64,000 nucleotides of DNA from Pontederia crassipes (Eukaryota > Streptophyta > Magnoliopsida > Commelinales > Pontederiaceae), in assembly GCA_030549335.1 (NCBI GenBank), contig JAUKPH010000018.1, positions 4,278,001 to 4,342,000 on the forward strand. The letters run 5' to 3'. The notes under the pieces are model-generated. The model searched no databases, was not told the origin of the DNA, and saw only the letters and a list, made by a program, of their open reading frames with translations. The stretch's first letter is position 1, and the number at the start of each line of letters is the position of its first letter. The translations under genes and the position numbers were made by a program. Positions 23,260-35,177 of this stretch are shown in pieces.

Positions 23260-24110
23260 TTAACCCGACCCCTCTTCTCCCATTCATTTCTCCGTCGCAT
23301 GACCCCCTATGGACCCGGCGCCCTGCTCCCGCTCATGCTTCAGCAACCTGCTCCCGCTCATGCTCCGACGACTTGCTCTCGCTCTTGATCCGTGGACTTG
23401 CAATTGACCAATTTGCTGCCGCTCACGCTCCGACGATTCTTGCTCCCGCTCCAGTGATCCCCCTTCGAAGGATGCGAGCACGCCTCTGACGACCTTGCTC
23501 TTGCTCCGGCGATCCCCCTTGGAAGCATGCACGCACCCCTCGGCCGATCCCACCATCTATGGTACGCTTCGGGCCCCTCTAATGATTTTCGCCTCTCAAC
23601 CTCGGCACGATCTAGCCAGAGACGGCCGCTGCAAGCCGCATTCGGCTTGCTGTAACACTGCAGGAAGTCTGATCGGGCTTCCTGCGGGTCGTCGCTGAAA
23701 ACCCGGTCAGGCTTGCTGCAGTCTCCGCATTCCACTGCCAGCCCAGTCGGGCTTGCTGCCGCCGCCAACGAAGAATGGTGTTCATGCAGCCACCCATCAC
23801 CACTGGTCGCTCGATCCAGCATATCGCGGTCGCCGCTTGCTAGTGCATGGAGGAATCCAATTGCTAGCACCATTCGATGGTGGCGTCCGGGTGCGTATGG
23901 ATGTTGAGCGGGCCGTCTCCGCCAGATCCGACCGTTCACGACCGTCATGGTTAGATCTGACATATGATGGCTGGATCTAACCGTCATGGCCAGATCTGGT
24001 TGTGCACGACCACGACGGCCATGATCGGCTAGATTTGACCGTGCATGACTGTCACGACCATGAGTGGACGGATCATGGCCAGATGCGACTGTCAAAGTCA
24101 GATCTGCTGT
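23260..24110. repeat. GC-rich block inside the CACTA element, with short degenerate repeats
   Basis: Between 23318 and 23520 the words CTGCTCCCGCTCATGCT and CGACGA recur with a period of about 27-30 bases. Between 23925 and 24110 the word AGATCTGACCGT and close variants recur. Long open frames on both strands reflect the composition and repeats rather than a known protein. It may be captured host DNA or expanded subterminal sequence. Confidence 0.4.
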
Positions 24111-24364
24111 CCATGATTATTATTAATGATAGATGTAATTTGTATCTTACAATATTAATAATTTCAAATTGTTATTACATGTTATTATTATATGTTGATA
24201 GTGCTTACTTCAGTAATTTAAATTAATTCTTCACTTGTGTTACTTGCTGGATTACTTGTTATTATTAATAATTACTATAATTACTATTTTAAATAATGTG
24301 ATTGTTATGGACATGTGTTAATATAATTACTATTTTATTTTACATAGTAACATACGAGGAAATT

Positions 24365-25190
24365 ATGTTTCCTTCGGATCATCGTCGATGGATGTACAAT
24401 AGAACTAATCTCGGTCGTGTAGGATTGGCACAAGAATTCATAGATGGAGTTTAATATTATACCACATTGGCATGTCAATCAATATAGTTTCAACAGGAAG
24501 GAACTATTAGGGTGTCCTTGTTTAAAATGTCAAAGCACAATTGCAAAATTTGGGGACAATCAATGTTCATTTATATAGAAAGGATTTTAAACTCAATTAT
24601 TGGTATTAGAGCGATCTTGGAGAAAAAGAACCGTCATTGAACCCAAATCTTATAGAATTTGATCCTATTAATCGTGAGGATGATTTTATTTCTAGATATC
24701 AAAATTTGATCTACGATGTTGCTACAATTGAATATGGCGATATCGGATTTCAACAAGAGCGGGATGAGAAGTCACCACATTATGAAGCTGCTGAATTTTT
24801 TAACTTATTAAAACGTCTCGAGTGAACCCTTATGACCCAATTGCGAAAATTATTCAAAATTATCACTAGCCATTAGAATGTTAAATTTCAAGACCGATTA
24901 TAATATTTCACATGCTTGTTTCGATGGATTTATGAAGATATTAAAAGAGATCACGCCATCCGAAGCTCGAATTCTTGAGAATTATCATAGGACTAAAAGA
25001 CTAGCTTCAAAACTTGATCTTGGTTCTAGTTTGTTGTCGAAATAGATGTATGTTATTTTATGGTGATGACAGATTTGAGAGAATGCAAATTTTGTGAGAC
25101 TGAACGATATAAATCAAGTACAAAAAATGAGAGAGCATGCATGCATGTGGGTGGTTGTGTATCTACCTCAACCAGTGCAAGGAGACTTGG
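24365..25190 (+). pseudogene. TNP2-type CACTA transposase fragment
   Basis: The reading shifts between frames with several stops, but the pieces align in order to the start of En/Spm TNP2 proteins. They are MFPSDHRRWMYNR and QEFIDGV (transposase-associated domain), CPCLKCQ, then SLAIRMLNFKTDYNISHACF and ITPSEARILENYHRTKRLAS (the LL-KSDWNMSQACFD-like region and the YRTKKLVSKLGLG-like region), and CMLFYGDDRFE with a following CKFCETERYK in another frame. The catalytic DDE part is absent. It is a broken, N-terminal remnant. Confidence 0.75.
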
Positions 25191-25249
25191 TAAAAAACCT
25201 TAATTTTGTAATCTCATTTAATGAATTTAATGTTCTAACTTGAGTTTTA

Positions 25250-25815
25250 ATTGTAGGAAAAGATACGGGTAAAACACTCAAGGAAGATGAGATTTTCTTC
25301 AAAACTCATCAAAAGAAAATTTTCGAATGAGTTTCATCAGGGAGACATATGTAAGACTATTTTCATAAGGTAGCTTTTATTATGAATGAATTAACAAATG
25401 TCATTTTGTAAATTTATAGGAAAGTTACAAAGCAAAAGAAACCGAGCACCATTTGCAGGTCACGCAGGAGGAGCGACACCATTTACCTCACAATTATGGA
25501 CGGATCATGTCGGAGTGAAGAATGTGCGTATCTACGGTCTTGGATCATCCGCTAGTCATGTGGATATTGGATATGGGTCGAAAATCAATATCCGATTATC
25601 CAAGTCAAAATGTACGACGAGTATTCGATAACACGTGGGAACAACGACTATCAAAAGTTTAATAAAAGGTCCGAGAAGAGGCTCAACAAGAATATGAGCA
25701 GCGACAATAGGCATTTGAGCGTCGACAATGAAAAGAAATGAAGAAAATGATGCGTGGCCAGCATGATGACGACGATGAAGAACCCAAAAGTTATGAGAAA
25801 TTGTATGAAAACAAT
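25250..25815 (+). pseudogene. Plant transposase (Ptta/En/Spm, TNPA-like) C-terminal remnant
   Basis: Frames contain KEDEIFFKTHQKK and KNVRIYGLGSSASHV, resembling the conserved RVYGLGS end of the plant transposase family linked to CACTA elements. Then comes a Gln/Glu/Arg-rich stretch (EEAQQEYEQRQ) and an acidic tail (HDDDDEEPKSYEKLYENN). Stops and frame changes interrupt it. It lies in the position expected for the second CACTA gene, before the right terminus. Confidence 0.55.
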
Positions 25816-26230
25816 TAATTATTTTATTTATTTAATTTAATTATTCGAATTAATTTATTGTATTCAAATTATCAAAACAATTAATTTATTTCATTATTCA
25901 AAATAATTAAAAGTTATATTTATTTTTTTGGAAAAAATTAATTTCCCACGGCTTGGGCCGAACAGACAGCCATCAGAAGTTTCCACGGGCCGAGCCGTGG
26001 AAAAGTTTTCCACGATTCCATCCATGGCAACTTCCCATGGGCTGAGCAGTGACAAATCCAGCCGTTGGAACTTTTCCACGATTTCAACTGCATGTATTTC
26101 CGACGGATTAATCTTAGTCGTGATAATCACGGGTAGCTCCCGTCAAAAAATATGTCGCAAACTTTATTTTTCGACGGATTCTTCATAATTTGCGACAGCT
26201 CATGCCACATGAATTCTTCTTGTAGTGAAT

Positions 26231-27900
26231 GTCAATCACTCCTACATCCATCCCAACTTTAGTTTTTTTATTTATTTTTCATGCATTTTTTTCTATGTTT
26301 AGCTAAATTTTTTAATTTCTTTTTTATATAAAATTAGTAATAAATATTAATTTATTTAAACAATATTAATCTAAAATATAAAAAGGGCTTTTTTGCATAA
26401 GACGGAGGAGGGGCCCTCCTCTTCCCACCCTGGTCATTGTGCAAAATAAATTAAGGTTAATCATAGTGATTTATTATTAGATTTTATACCAATATTTTAA
26501 AAGAAATTTTGCATCATTAATTTGTGCACCCACCGGCCAAATTCTATCGATGTCACTCAAGTCCTGTGCAGTTTGAATAATATGTTCAGTTTCTTTACTT
26601 TTAAATTCTACCTAAAATTTGATATTAAAAGTTGACATAAACTAATGTAGAGATAAATATTTTGAACATAAATTAAATTCTACATAAAATTTGACATAAA
26701 GTTGACATAAATTTGATATTGAACATTTTGAACAAAATATCTTACATATGTTTCCCAAGCAAAAAAAAAAAAAAACCTTGAATTGAGTCTTTATCCAACT
26801 CCTTTTCCTAAAATCCAAATAAACATATAGCGAAATTTGGGCAAAATTTGGAAAAAAAGACATGAGTAACATTTATATCAGTTGAATAAAGAAAATATAA
26901 TATATTATTCTTCTTAAAATAATGGATGTGGATACACAGCCAACAAGGTGTAAGCAAGCTCCTAAGTGCAAATGTTCCATTTGCCTTTACCTTTTCAAAT
27001 TTTAATTTATATTTTTTAGTGGACCACTTTGATAATAACACGGTCCATATAGAAGTCAATATATTTGAACATTTAAAATTAAACGGATTCTTGTGCGCTC
27101 AACATCCCACCCAATATCAGCTTTCAAATAAATATTTAAGATTAATAGCCTAATTGTTAAACCAAAAATTAAATATAAAAAAGTTGACATCATATGAAAA
27201 CCTAAAATTCTCTAAATTATATCTATCTCATGACATGACGATTAACAAGATTGATCATATCTTTGACCAAACGAGCCTACAACCGATTTCGACGGCACAA
27301 GCATACAAATTAAACTAGCAAAATGAATGAAATTTTATACTATTAATTACATGCTTATTGAAAATTGTACAATTGCAATTAGGGGGAATGGCCATATGAT
27401 TGTAGTTATATTTCATTTTCGATTGCCACCTCAATGTCCGGAAAGCGACGTCGATCGTCTAACTCATGCGATGTTAAGAAGGGCAAATATGCCTTCAGGA
27501 GGGAGCGCAACCTCTGCCCCACCTAAGCCGCCCTTAAAAGAAATTGTCCCCGTGGAAAACACCGGAAATGAACGTCGAAAGCTGAAAAATGAGAAGAAGA
27601 AAGAGGAAGTCATTGAACAATGTAGTTCATGCTAAGGCCCTCAAGCACACCGAAAGTCCCCGAAGTTGTAGCTCATGCTGGAGAAGATTAGTGCTGCACA
27701 ATGTAGTCGCCAGAGGTCGGGCTCACCGGAGCTGTAGGACATTGGAGGAGGAGATTTGTGTCGTGGCAGGAGCTCGAGTCATTGGATCTCGACAGGGAGA
27801 GCGAATGAGGAGAGAACCAGTGACTAGAGAGAGCATCAAATGCGAGTGGTAGTCGAAAAGCGAGAAGATGAAAAGTTTATAGGGCTTACTAATTGATTTT
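26231..27900. other. Intergenic DNA, no supported gene
   Basis: AT-rich to about 27400, then a more GC-balanced stretch 27420-27860 with open frames on the plus strand (for example 27327-27635 and 27589-27852). Their products are Arg/Lys/Glu-rich with no domain I recognise. They may be leader-type or transposon-captured sequence. Confidence 0.3.
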
Positions 27901-27929
27901 TTGATGGTGTAAATGCGTAATAGCTGTCG

Positions 27930-29500
27930 TAATCTTATTTTTTGTATTAAATAATAATAGGAATGGTGCTCTAATTTTATAATATTTTAATATATTATAT
28001 TAATAAATTTAAATTCTGACAGTAATAACCATCCAAAAGTATATTATTAAAATAATAATAGGAACATTGCTCTAATTTTTAATATACTATATACTAAATT
28101 TGAATTTTGACCATTCGGTAGAAGTTTTGACGGTTCTACTTGTCGAAAATTATATTATTAAATGGATTTAATAGGTGTGCTACCCACTTTAGCTAGTAGC
28201 ATGTTGCTCTCTACATTCGGAGATGTTGGTGGGATCGGCGGTGGATTAATGAAGTGCACGATTCACTGTAGTAGGCATGTGGTTCAACACGGTTCATGGT
28301 CAGTTCAGTCGTGGTGAGGCCAACGTGGCTTATAGGAGGTGATGAGAGATGGTTCCATCGCGGGGCGGCGAGGTGAGCGTGGTGATTTAGCAGTGGTGAC
28401 TTCGTTCGACATAGTGGTGACTTCATTTAGGCAAGGGGCAATGAGGCTTTGGCCAGGGCGATGCGAGCGACCTTAGTCAAGTGTAGATGAGGCTTCAACT
28501 AGGGCAGGTGTGGCGATGTGAGGAGAGTGCGATTTAGTAGCACCGAGGAGATAGTTCAGTCTCAGGCGGCAGTGAGGCGAGCACAATGACTCAATGATAA
28601 CATTGGGAGGCAACTTCAGGCGAGGCTTCAGTTAGGGCAGGTGTGTCTTTGTCGATGGCGATGTGGTTTAGCAGCGACAGCAAGGAGAGCGCTGTTCAAC
28701 GGCGTTGGCGTGATGGTTCAGCTATCGCAGGGCAACGAGGCAGAGGAGATCAGGGCCGTCTGTGACTATAGAAAATTGAGGGTGTCGACGAGTTCCGAAG
28801 CGAGGAGGAAGAGATCACAAGTGTTGATGAGTTTGGGAGCTAGGAGGATCTTGGTCGTGGTCATCGGTCGAGGCCACAGTGGGAAGCAAACGAGATCGAG
28901 ATCGAGTTTGGGAGCTAGGAGGTTGAGCTCGTGGTTGCTGGGTGACGTGGTGCGGTGATGTGGTCGGCAAGGTGGCGGGTCGGCTAAGGCATGATCCTGG
29001 GAGGAGAAAGCTGAGTCATGTGAGGAGAGAGAAAGAGGCACATGAAATAAGAGCTTTTCACTTGAACCCAAAACTAGATTGGAATGAATCAGAATTAAAC
29101 TGCTAGAATGCTACCTAAACCGTTGTTGAACTGTGCCTTATTTCAGCTCTTGTCCGAGTTTGATCGGACATCGCTGGGCGTATGTAGTAGCATACTCCCT
29201 AATTGAGTAGGGAGCATACCCATTAAATTTTTATTAAATTAGTTACGTGAACTGTAATTCTATTTTCATAATTTTTTAATAAATTTAAATTTTGACGATT
29301 CTAACCATCAGAACTTTTGATGGTGCCTCTGTTCATCGAAATTTCTAGTTATCCTCCTTGAAACTATGTTATTAAAATAATAATATGAACCATATTTCTA
29401 ATTTTATAGTATTTTATATATTATATGCTAAGTTGGAATTCCAATGATCTCAGTCATTTTGTTCCGACGGATGGAGAAGCCACTTTTGACGGTTGCTGTT
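27930..29500. repeat. Probable decayed CACTA-related or other transposon region
   Basis: The AT-rich word group TTATTAAAATAATAATAGGAAC..TGCTCTAATTTT occurs near 27945 and 28048, and again near 29368, each followed by a GACGGTT/ACCATCAGAA-type motif like those in the CACTA elements of this window. Between them is a GC-rich block (28200-29000) with degenerate repeats (GATTTAGCAG, GAGGCTTCAA.TAGGGCAGGTGTG). No CACTA terminus was found. Open frames in the GC-rich block lack domains. Confidence 0.35.
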
Positions 29501-29523
29501 GTAAAAAAATTTGACAATTTTTT

Positions 29524-30190
29524 TTAGGCGGTGTCCGGATGTAAGAACTTGAGTTCTTATTAGTTCTCGATAACTGATCAATTAGATAGAAAAGTTTTGA
29601 GTTGGTGTTTGGATGAAAAATATAATAACAGGGAATTTAAAAGTTGATTAGATAGATAAGTTTTAATGTGTGTTCGAATAAAAGTAAGAACTAGAGGAAT
29701 AAATTTTTTATAATATAGAAAATATTATATTAAAAATATTATAATTGATTATTATTTAAGATAGTGTAAAAAGTAGTTTAATAAATAATATTAACAATAA
29801 ATATTAATTATTAATATTTTACTATACTATAATACTAATTAAAGTATAATAAATAATTAAGAAGATAATTATTTAATAATGGATTAAAATATCTATTTTA
29901 TGAGCTGAATGATTATGCATTAATAAATAAAATTGTATAAATTTATTATACTATAAGACTAAGTAAACTATTATAAATAATTAATGAATGAATTATTTAT
30001 TATTAGATATAAATAAATTCATTATAATAATATACTGATAACATATTAATAAATAAATAATTATATATAACATGTAATATATGATAGGTCATGTCAAAAA
30101 AAGTGATCCTTTTTTGTCACAAGTAAGAACTTTATTTCTGATTTTACCATAATTTGAGCAAATTTTTGTCCAACTTTTGCATCCAAATAC
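29524..30190. mobile_element. MITE-like AT-rich segment
   Basis: The ends GTGTCCGGATGTAAGAACTTG and, inverted from the right, GTATTTGGATGCAAAAGTTGG are similar over about 20 bases. Internally AT-rich without coding capacity. A target-site duplication was not evident, so the element borders are approximate. Confidence 0.35.
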
Positions 30191-30267
30191 AATGAATGTC
30201 ACAACTATGGAAGAAAAGATTCAAAAGAAAGCTGCCAAGAAAATTTTATTCTAATGTTCTAAAAAAA

Positions 30268-31805
30268 TATTACAAGAAAAATGGTATTTTCGATGGTCAA
30301 AACCGTCGGAAAATTGAGAAAATCTGTCGAAAATAGCGGTTTTTGACGAATTTATCGACGGAAACAATCGGTCGAAAAAGGTGGCATCGTAAAAAGTTTC
30401 AGACGGTTCGAAGAACACCATTCCGACGGTTGCAACCGTCGAAACTTCCGGCGATTGCGACCATCGAAGAGTTCCGACTCCTACGACCGTCGAAAGCAAC
30501 CGCTCGAAACGTTTCGACGGTTGCAATCGTCGAACTTCCGATGGTTGCAATCGTCAAAACGTTATTGGCGGTTGTGACTGTCAATATGTTCCGGCGATCG
30601 CGATCGTCGATAATTCCCACGGTTGCTGACAGTCGCAAATAATTTTTAAAATATAAAAAAAATTTGGCGGCCGATCGAGCTGCCTGGCGGCCGATCTGGC
30701 CGACAACGGTCGATCGAGCCGGCTCGATCTAGCCGGCAGCGGCTGATCAGGCCGCCTGGCAGTTCGATTTGGCCGCAGCTGGCCAGATCAGGCCCTGCGG
30801 CCGATCGAGCCGCCTGGCGGTCGAATCCGACCCGCGCTGGCCACAAGGGAGAGAGAGGGGGCGGCGGCAGCCGGCGGCTAGCGAGATGGGTCACCGAGGG
30901 TCGTCCTTCCGTCGTCGTCCGGGAGAGAGAGAGGAGGTAGAGAGAACGGAGAGTAAATAGAAGTGAATGAATATGAGGTAGAGTGAATGAATAAATAGAA
31001 GTAAAAAGAAAGTGGAGAGCGAGAAAAGAAAAAAAAAGGCTGGGAATGGGACATGATTATTTTTTAATTACCGACAGTTTTGACCGTAAAAAATATAATA
31101 ATAAAATAATATTTTTACTTTTTCCATTACCGACGGCCTGGACTGTGTGAACTTCCGATGATCAGTAATTATATATTATAATAAAATATATAAGATTATA
31201 ATATTAATTATAATAATAAAATACTAATTATATTATATATTATGTTATATAACATTATAATATTTAATTATTTTTACGATTACCGACGGTTCGGACCGTC
31301 GGTAATTGTAATAATAATATAAAATACTAATTATATTATATATATTATGATATATAAGATTACAATATTTAATCTTTTTTACATTTACCAACGGTCCGGA
31401 CCGTCGGAACTTCCGATGGATGAGGAGCCGTCGAAAATACCGACTTTCCAAACTGTTAGAAAATAAAATAATAATATAATAAATTCTATAATTTATTATT
31501 TTTATTTTCGACAAAAATTATCCGTCGCAAAATCTTCATTTTCTTGTAGTGCGACAATTATGACCGTCGAAACTTTCGACGGATACATATCCGTTGAAAC
31601 TTTCGACGTTCCTAACCGTCAAAAAATAAAATAATAATATAATAGATTGAATAATTTATTGTTTTTATTTCAGACGGTTGCAACCGTCGGAAATTCCGAT
31701 GGAGATCTATCCGTCGCAAAATTCGTCACAAGATTTGTCGCAAATTGCGACGTATTTTATTCCTTCGAAAATGGCCCCTCGGAAAAACGTAGTTTTCTTG
31801 TAGTG
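30268..31805 (+). mobile_element. Non-autonomous CACTA element with dense palindromic motifs
   Basis: The left terminus TATTACAAGAAAA is a two-base variant of CACTACAAGAAAA. The right terminus is TTTTCTTGTAGTG. AAA flanks both ends (30265-30267, 31806-31808). CGACGGTT..AACCGTCGAAA-type imperfect palindromes fill 30290-30630 and 31080-31780. A second complete right terminus occurs inside at 31551, and 31552-31805 partly repeats 31380-31551, so the right end has been duplicated. The GC-rich centre (30660-30960) encodes no recognised protein. Confidence 0.8.
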
Positions 31806-31808
31806 AAA

Positions 31809-31915
31809 ATCGCTTTAGGAATCATCCATTTTTATCTCATGTCTTTCTTACTCTTCAAATTTTAACTCTTTGTTGGATGCTCGAGTTTTGGAAAGTTTTT
31901 TTGGTCACAATTTAT

Positions 31916-31954
<39 letters not shown>

Positions 31955-33784
31955 TTTAATGTAGGTGTGAAGCACTTTTTGTGTATAGCAATTTTATACA
32001 TACTTTTTATTATTTTTATATATATTTCTTTATTAATAGTTTAGATGATCATTGATTTAATAAAAATATGATGTAAATCATCAACAATAATTATATTAAT
32101 CATTTTCAAAATTTTACGAATTTGTGCACATTATTATCCTACATAATAGATATAATGATTTTCTATAACTTATGACGTTATAAAATTATTTTTGTTACTT
32201 TTAATGATTATTTAAACTATTGATGAAGAAAGATATAAAAAAATAAAAAAACGTGTAAAGTCACTAGGCACTAAAAATGCTTCACACTTATATTAAACTA
32301 TATATATATATATATATATTATTTAGGGAAAAATGCATGCTTATGCAACCCGAAAAAAGAAGTTTTTTCATCTTGTATACTTCACATGTAATCATAATAA
32401 AAATTGAAGTTTTAAAGTTTTTGAGGAGACCGAGAACGTGATGTTGTCGATCAACTTAAAAATTGAAAACATGATGTGATTAAAAAAAAAAATATTCTGA
32501 AAGAGTACTTTACATCCAAACAGGGCCTATATATACGACTCATGCACAACATCATACGTAGCGTCCTTGGATGATATCAATAGCGTGAACAAATTACACT
32601 TTAACTTCAACCTTAGGAAAAAGGATGTGCAATTTGGCGTGCTTAATTAACTAAGTATTATATATAATATACATGGCATTTGCTATTTGCTTCACTTTTA
32701 AGAAACAGTAATTATATAATTATGGATGTCGGCATCTTTTATAGCATAAATTATTATCAACCTTGTTTCCAACTTGTGTACAATTTTCAAATAATGTCAT
32801 CGTCATATATACCTAATAATTAACGGATGAAAATTCCCAATCGCTCCAAACAATATTATTATTATGGCATTAATAGGACTCTTTTAGTTGGTATAATCGT
32901 TTCAAACAAGATTAGGCATGAATAATGTTTAATTTATTTTTATTTAAGAATCTTTAATTGAATAAATAGCTTTAATCTGATGAATTTAAAAATAGTCTCA
33001 TAATCTCTCATATCTGTTCAAAAATATTACGTCATTCGATTCAACGCTTCTGAAAATTCGAGCTTTTATAAAAAAAAAGATACTTTTTTTATTAAAAAAA
33101 CTTCAAACCCCATTGAATAAGTTAAAAATAAAAGAAAATAACGGCGTTTCGTAGATGTGAAGTAAAAATGTCTCAGATTATCTTTAACCTTGGAACAAAA
33201 GACATCTATGAATACGAAGTCAAGTGACCTTTTTTTTCTAAAAAAAATCACTTTTAGTACAAGAACGGCTGTTCGGCACTTGACGGCCGGAGTAGAGAGA
33301 GAGTCATGAGAGTGGAAGGGCGGCCAGAGTCGGGAGAGTTAGAGTCGCCGCCGTGAGAGCGAGAGAGGGAGAGGGTCAGACCGCGAGAGAGATGAGAAAG
33401 AGAAAGGAAGATGATAAAATGGAAAGAAATTGTGGGAGATCGGATTTATATATTGATTAATAATTTGAGCCGGGTCTGAATCGGATATCTGCGTTGCGAA
33501 TTCGATTCCGATGCGAAATCTAACGAGTTTTTCACAAATTGGATCCGATTTCGGTTCGGATCTAATCTGAACCGGATTATTTATCCGATTTATCGGATCG
33601 GTGCAGTCGATCCGGATCGTGCTTAGGCTCCATAACTGGCCAAGCCATTATCTATATTTAAATGGTATCAACATGCATGAAATGTAAAGTAAGGATATCA
33701 AGAAGAAGGTTTATATATAAAGGATTATTGCTAAAAGTTATAGCTTTATATTTAATTATTAAAATCGTTAATTCATTCATAACT
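31809..33784. other. AT-rich intergenic DNA, with TA microsatellites and one GC-rich patch
   Basis: Contains (TA)n at 31919-31951 and 32300-32320. A GC-richer patch at 33270-33640 has GAGAGAG runs and repeated GGATCCGATTTCGG-like words, and no coding domain. CCAAACAGGGCC near 32517 looks like one end of a MITE, but no partner was found. Confidence 0.3.
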
Positions 33785-34689
33785 TTATATATAGAGTGAG
33801 CATAGTACGAGACCAGCATAGGTTCCAACCCTCGCATCCATCTTTATTTTATCCACCTTCTCTGTAAATTTTCTTCTTCTTCTTCCCAAGAAGTCTTCTT
33901 CACCTCAGTCTCGATCAGAGGTTTTAACCAGAGGAAGAAAGAATTGGAGCAAAAACAGTGCAAATATTTGTGTAAGTGAAATGAATTCACCCTTGTGATG
34001 TTCCTTGTTTCTTCCTGTGCTATGCAGATATATAAAAGTTTCATCATCTTTTCTACTTGGGAACGCTTGTCGGCTTGTTATTTTTACTTTTATTTTTTCT
34101 GTTGCTTCTTATTGTTGTCTGTTTATTTACAGAGTGGGATTAAAATTTGTTCTGGCGGTGCGTTCTGGTTGTAATAGGGTGATTCTTCTAAGATTTTGAA
34201 GGGAAAAAGGTTCATCTTTTTGTTTTTTCTTCTTACTGTCTCAAGCCCGTTATGTTGATTATTCCTGGCTGAAACTTCATTCAAGAACAGCTTTGACATG
34301 CTTTTCGCCGTTATTTTGAAGTTTTTCAGATTTCAGTTTCTCTGCGTTGTTTGTTGATCCGTTCTCAAATCAGACTGCCAAAGATCTCGTCTCTTTGGGC
34401 TGGTGATTACCCGATATCTTAGCCGGAAACCAGTTCTTACTCTCAAAAATTGCATCTTTGACAGATGAAGGTGGAATTTTTTATTCTTCAGTTTTGTTCT
34501 TCTATCCAGGGACTGGCATTTTTCGATCGTCCGTTGAGTTGTCTCGAAATAGGATTTATCCTGTAGCATTTCCCAGCTAAACAAAATCATAATAAATAAA
34601 AATCCCATTTTTACGCCAAATTCTCATCTTTATATAAATTAAATGGATGGAAATCGCTGCCGAGTTTCTCAGAGTCTCCCCCCTCACAG
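33785..34689 (+). promoter_or_regulatory. Promoter, leader exon and leader intron of the XERICO-like gene (predicted)
   Basis: TTATATATAG at 33785-33794 is a good TATA box. A donor TTTGT|GTAAGT at 33971/33972 and an acceptor with a long pyrimidine tract, CCCCCTCACAG| at 34689, would define a 718-bp intron in the untranslated leader. Removing it also removes an out-of-frame ATG at 34643 that would otherwise open a frame overlapping the whole main coding region. Splicing is predicted only from sequence signals. Confidence 0.5.
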
Positions 34690-34742
34690 ATCTTCGAGGC
34701 TGAGATCCACACTCACCGACCTCTCCGTCGCATTTGCCGGCG

Positions 34743-35177
34743 ATGGGACTCTCGAGCCTGCCGACGCCGTCGGAGGGCATGCTGACGCTCTTCCTCGTCA
34801 ACACCGCCCTCTCCGTCTCCATCCTCAAGGAGGTCCTCCGCTCGGCACTCCACCTCCTCCGGCTCCGCTCTCCGTCTCCGCCTCCTCCCTCGTCGGCGGA
34901 GTCTTCCTCCTCCCCGGACTCCTTCCCCGGCGAGTCGCCGGAACCCACCATCACCGATCGGTTCCGCACCCACTTCAAACCGTTCTGGTTCGACTCCGGG
35001 AAGCGGTCGGTAGTCGATGGGTCCACTGCGGACTGCCGGGTTTGCTTGCTCCGGTTCGAACCGGATTCAGTTGTGAACCGTCTTCCGTGCGGCCACCTGT
35101 TTCACAAGCCTTGCTTGGAGACGTGGCTGGATTATCATCACGCCACGTGTCCTCTTTGCCGCTCCCACCTCCTCTGA
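34743..35177 (+). CDS. XERICO-like: XERICO-like RING-H2 finger protein
   Basis: A single uninterrupted coding exon of 144 codons. The N-terminus MGLSSLPTPSEGML followed by a hydrophobic segment (about residues 13-40, LFLVNTALSVSILKEVL) matches the XERICO family, which anchors near membranes. A Ser/Pro-rich linker (43-68) precedes a C3H2C3 RING: Cys98, Cys101, Cys116, His118, His121, Cys124, Cys136 and Cys139, at the very C-terminus. RING-H2 proteins act as E3 ubiquitin ligases with an E2 partner. XERICO relatives raise abscisic acid levels and drought tolerance. Translation is taken from the ATG at 34743, because the family start is MGLSSLP. The coding region is GC-rich relative to its surroundings. 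The family is clear, but exact orthology cannot be settled here. Confidence 0.9.
   Translation: MGLSSLPTPSEGMLTLFLVNTALSVSILKEVLRSALHLLRLRSPSPPPPSSAESSSSPDSFPGESPEPTITDRFRTHFKPFWFDSGKRSVVDGSTADCRVCLLRFEPDSVVNRLPCGHLFHKPCLETWLDYHHATCPLCRSHLL

Larger units (their letters stand above)
22761..26227 (+). mobile_element. CACTA (En/Spm) DNA transposon, degenerate
   Basis: The left end is CACTACAAGAAAAA and the right end TTCTTCTTGTAGTG, the inverted CACTA terminus. The 3-bp target-site duplication AAT is at 22758-22760 and 26228-26230. Subterminal regions (22870-23150 and 25940-26220) are dense in CGACGG/CCGTCG words such as GGCTACAATCGTCAGAAG, the usual place of transposase-binding motifs. The interior carries TNP2-like and plant-transposase remnants in plus orientation and an 850-bp GC-rich block (23260-24110). 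Length 3467 bp is short for an autonomous element. It is probably immobile by itself. Confidence 0.9.

Noticed and set aside
23284..24095. Long minus-strand frames in the GC-rich CACTA block as a gene
   Set aside because: Several frames are open at once on both strands, the products are low complexity, and the region has internal repeats. Composition explains the openness.
28211..29071. Open frames in the 28-29 kb GC-rich region
   Set aside because: No domains, no splice-consistent structure, and repeated words typical of decayed repeats.
31919..31951. TA-rich tract as a replication origin or MITE
   Set aside because: It is a plain (TA)n microsatellite with no termini or flanking duplication.
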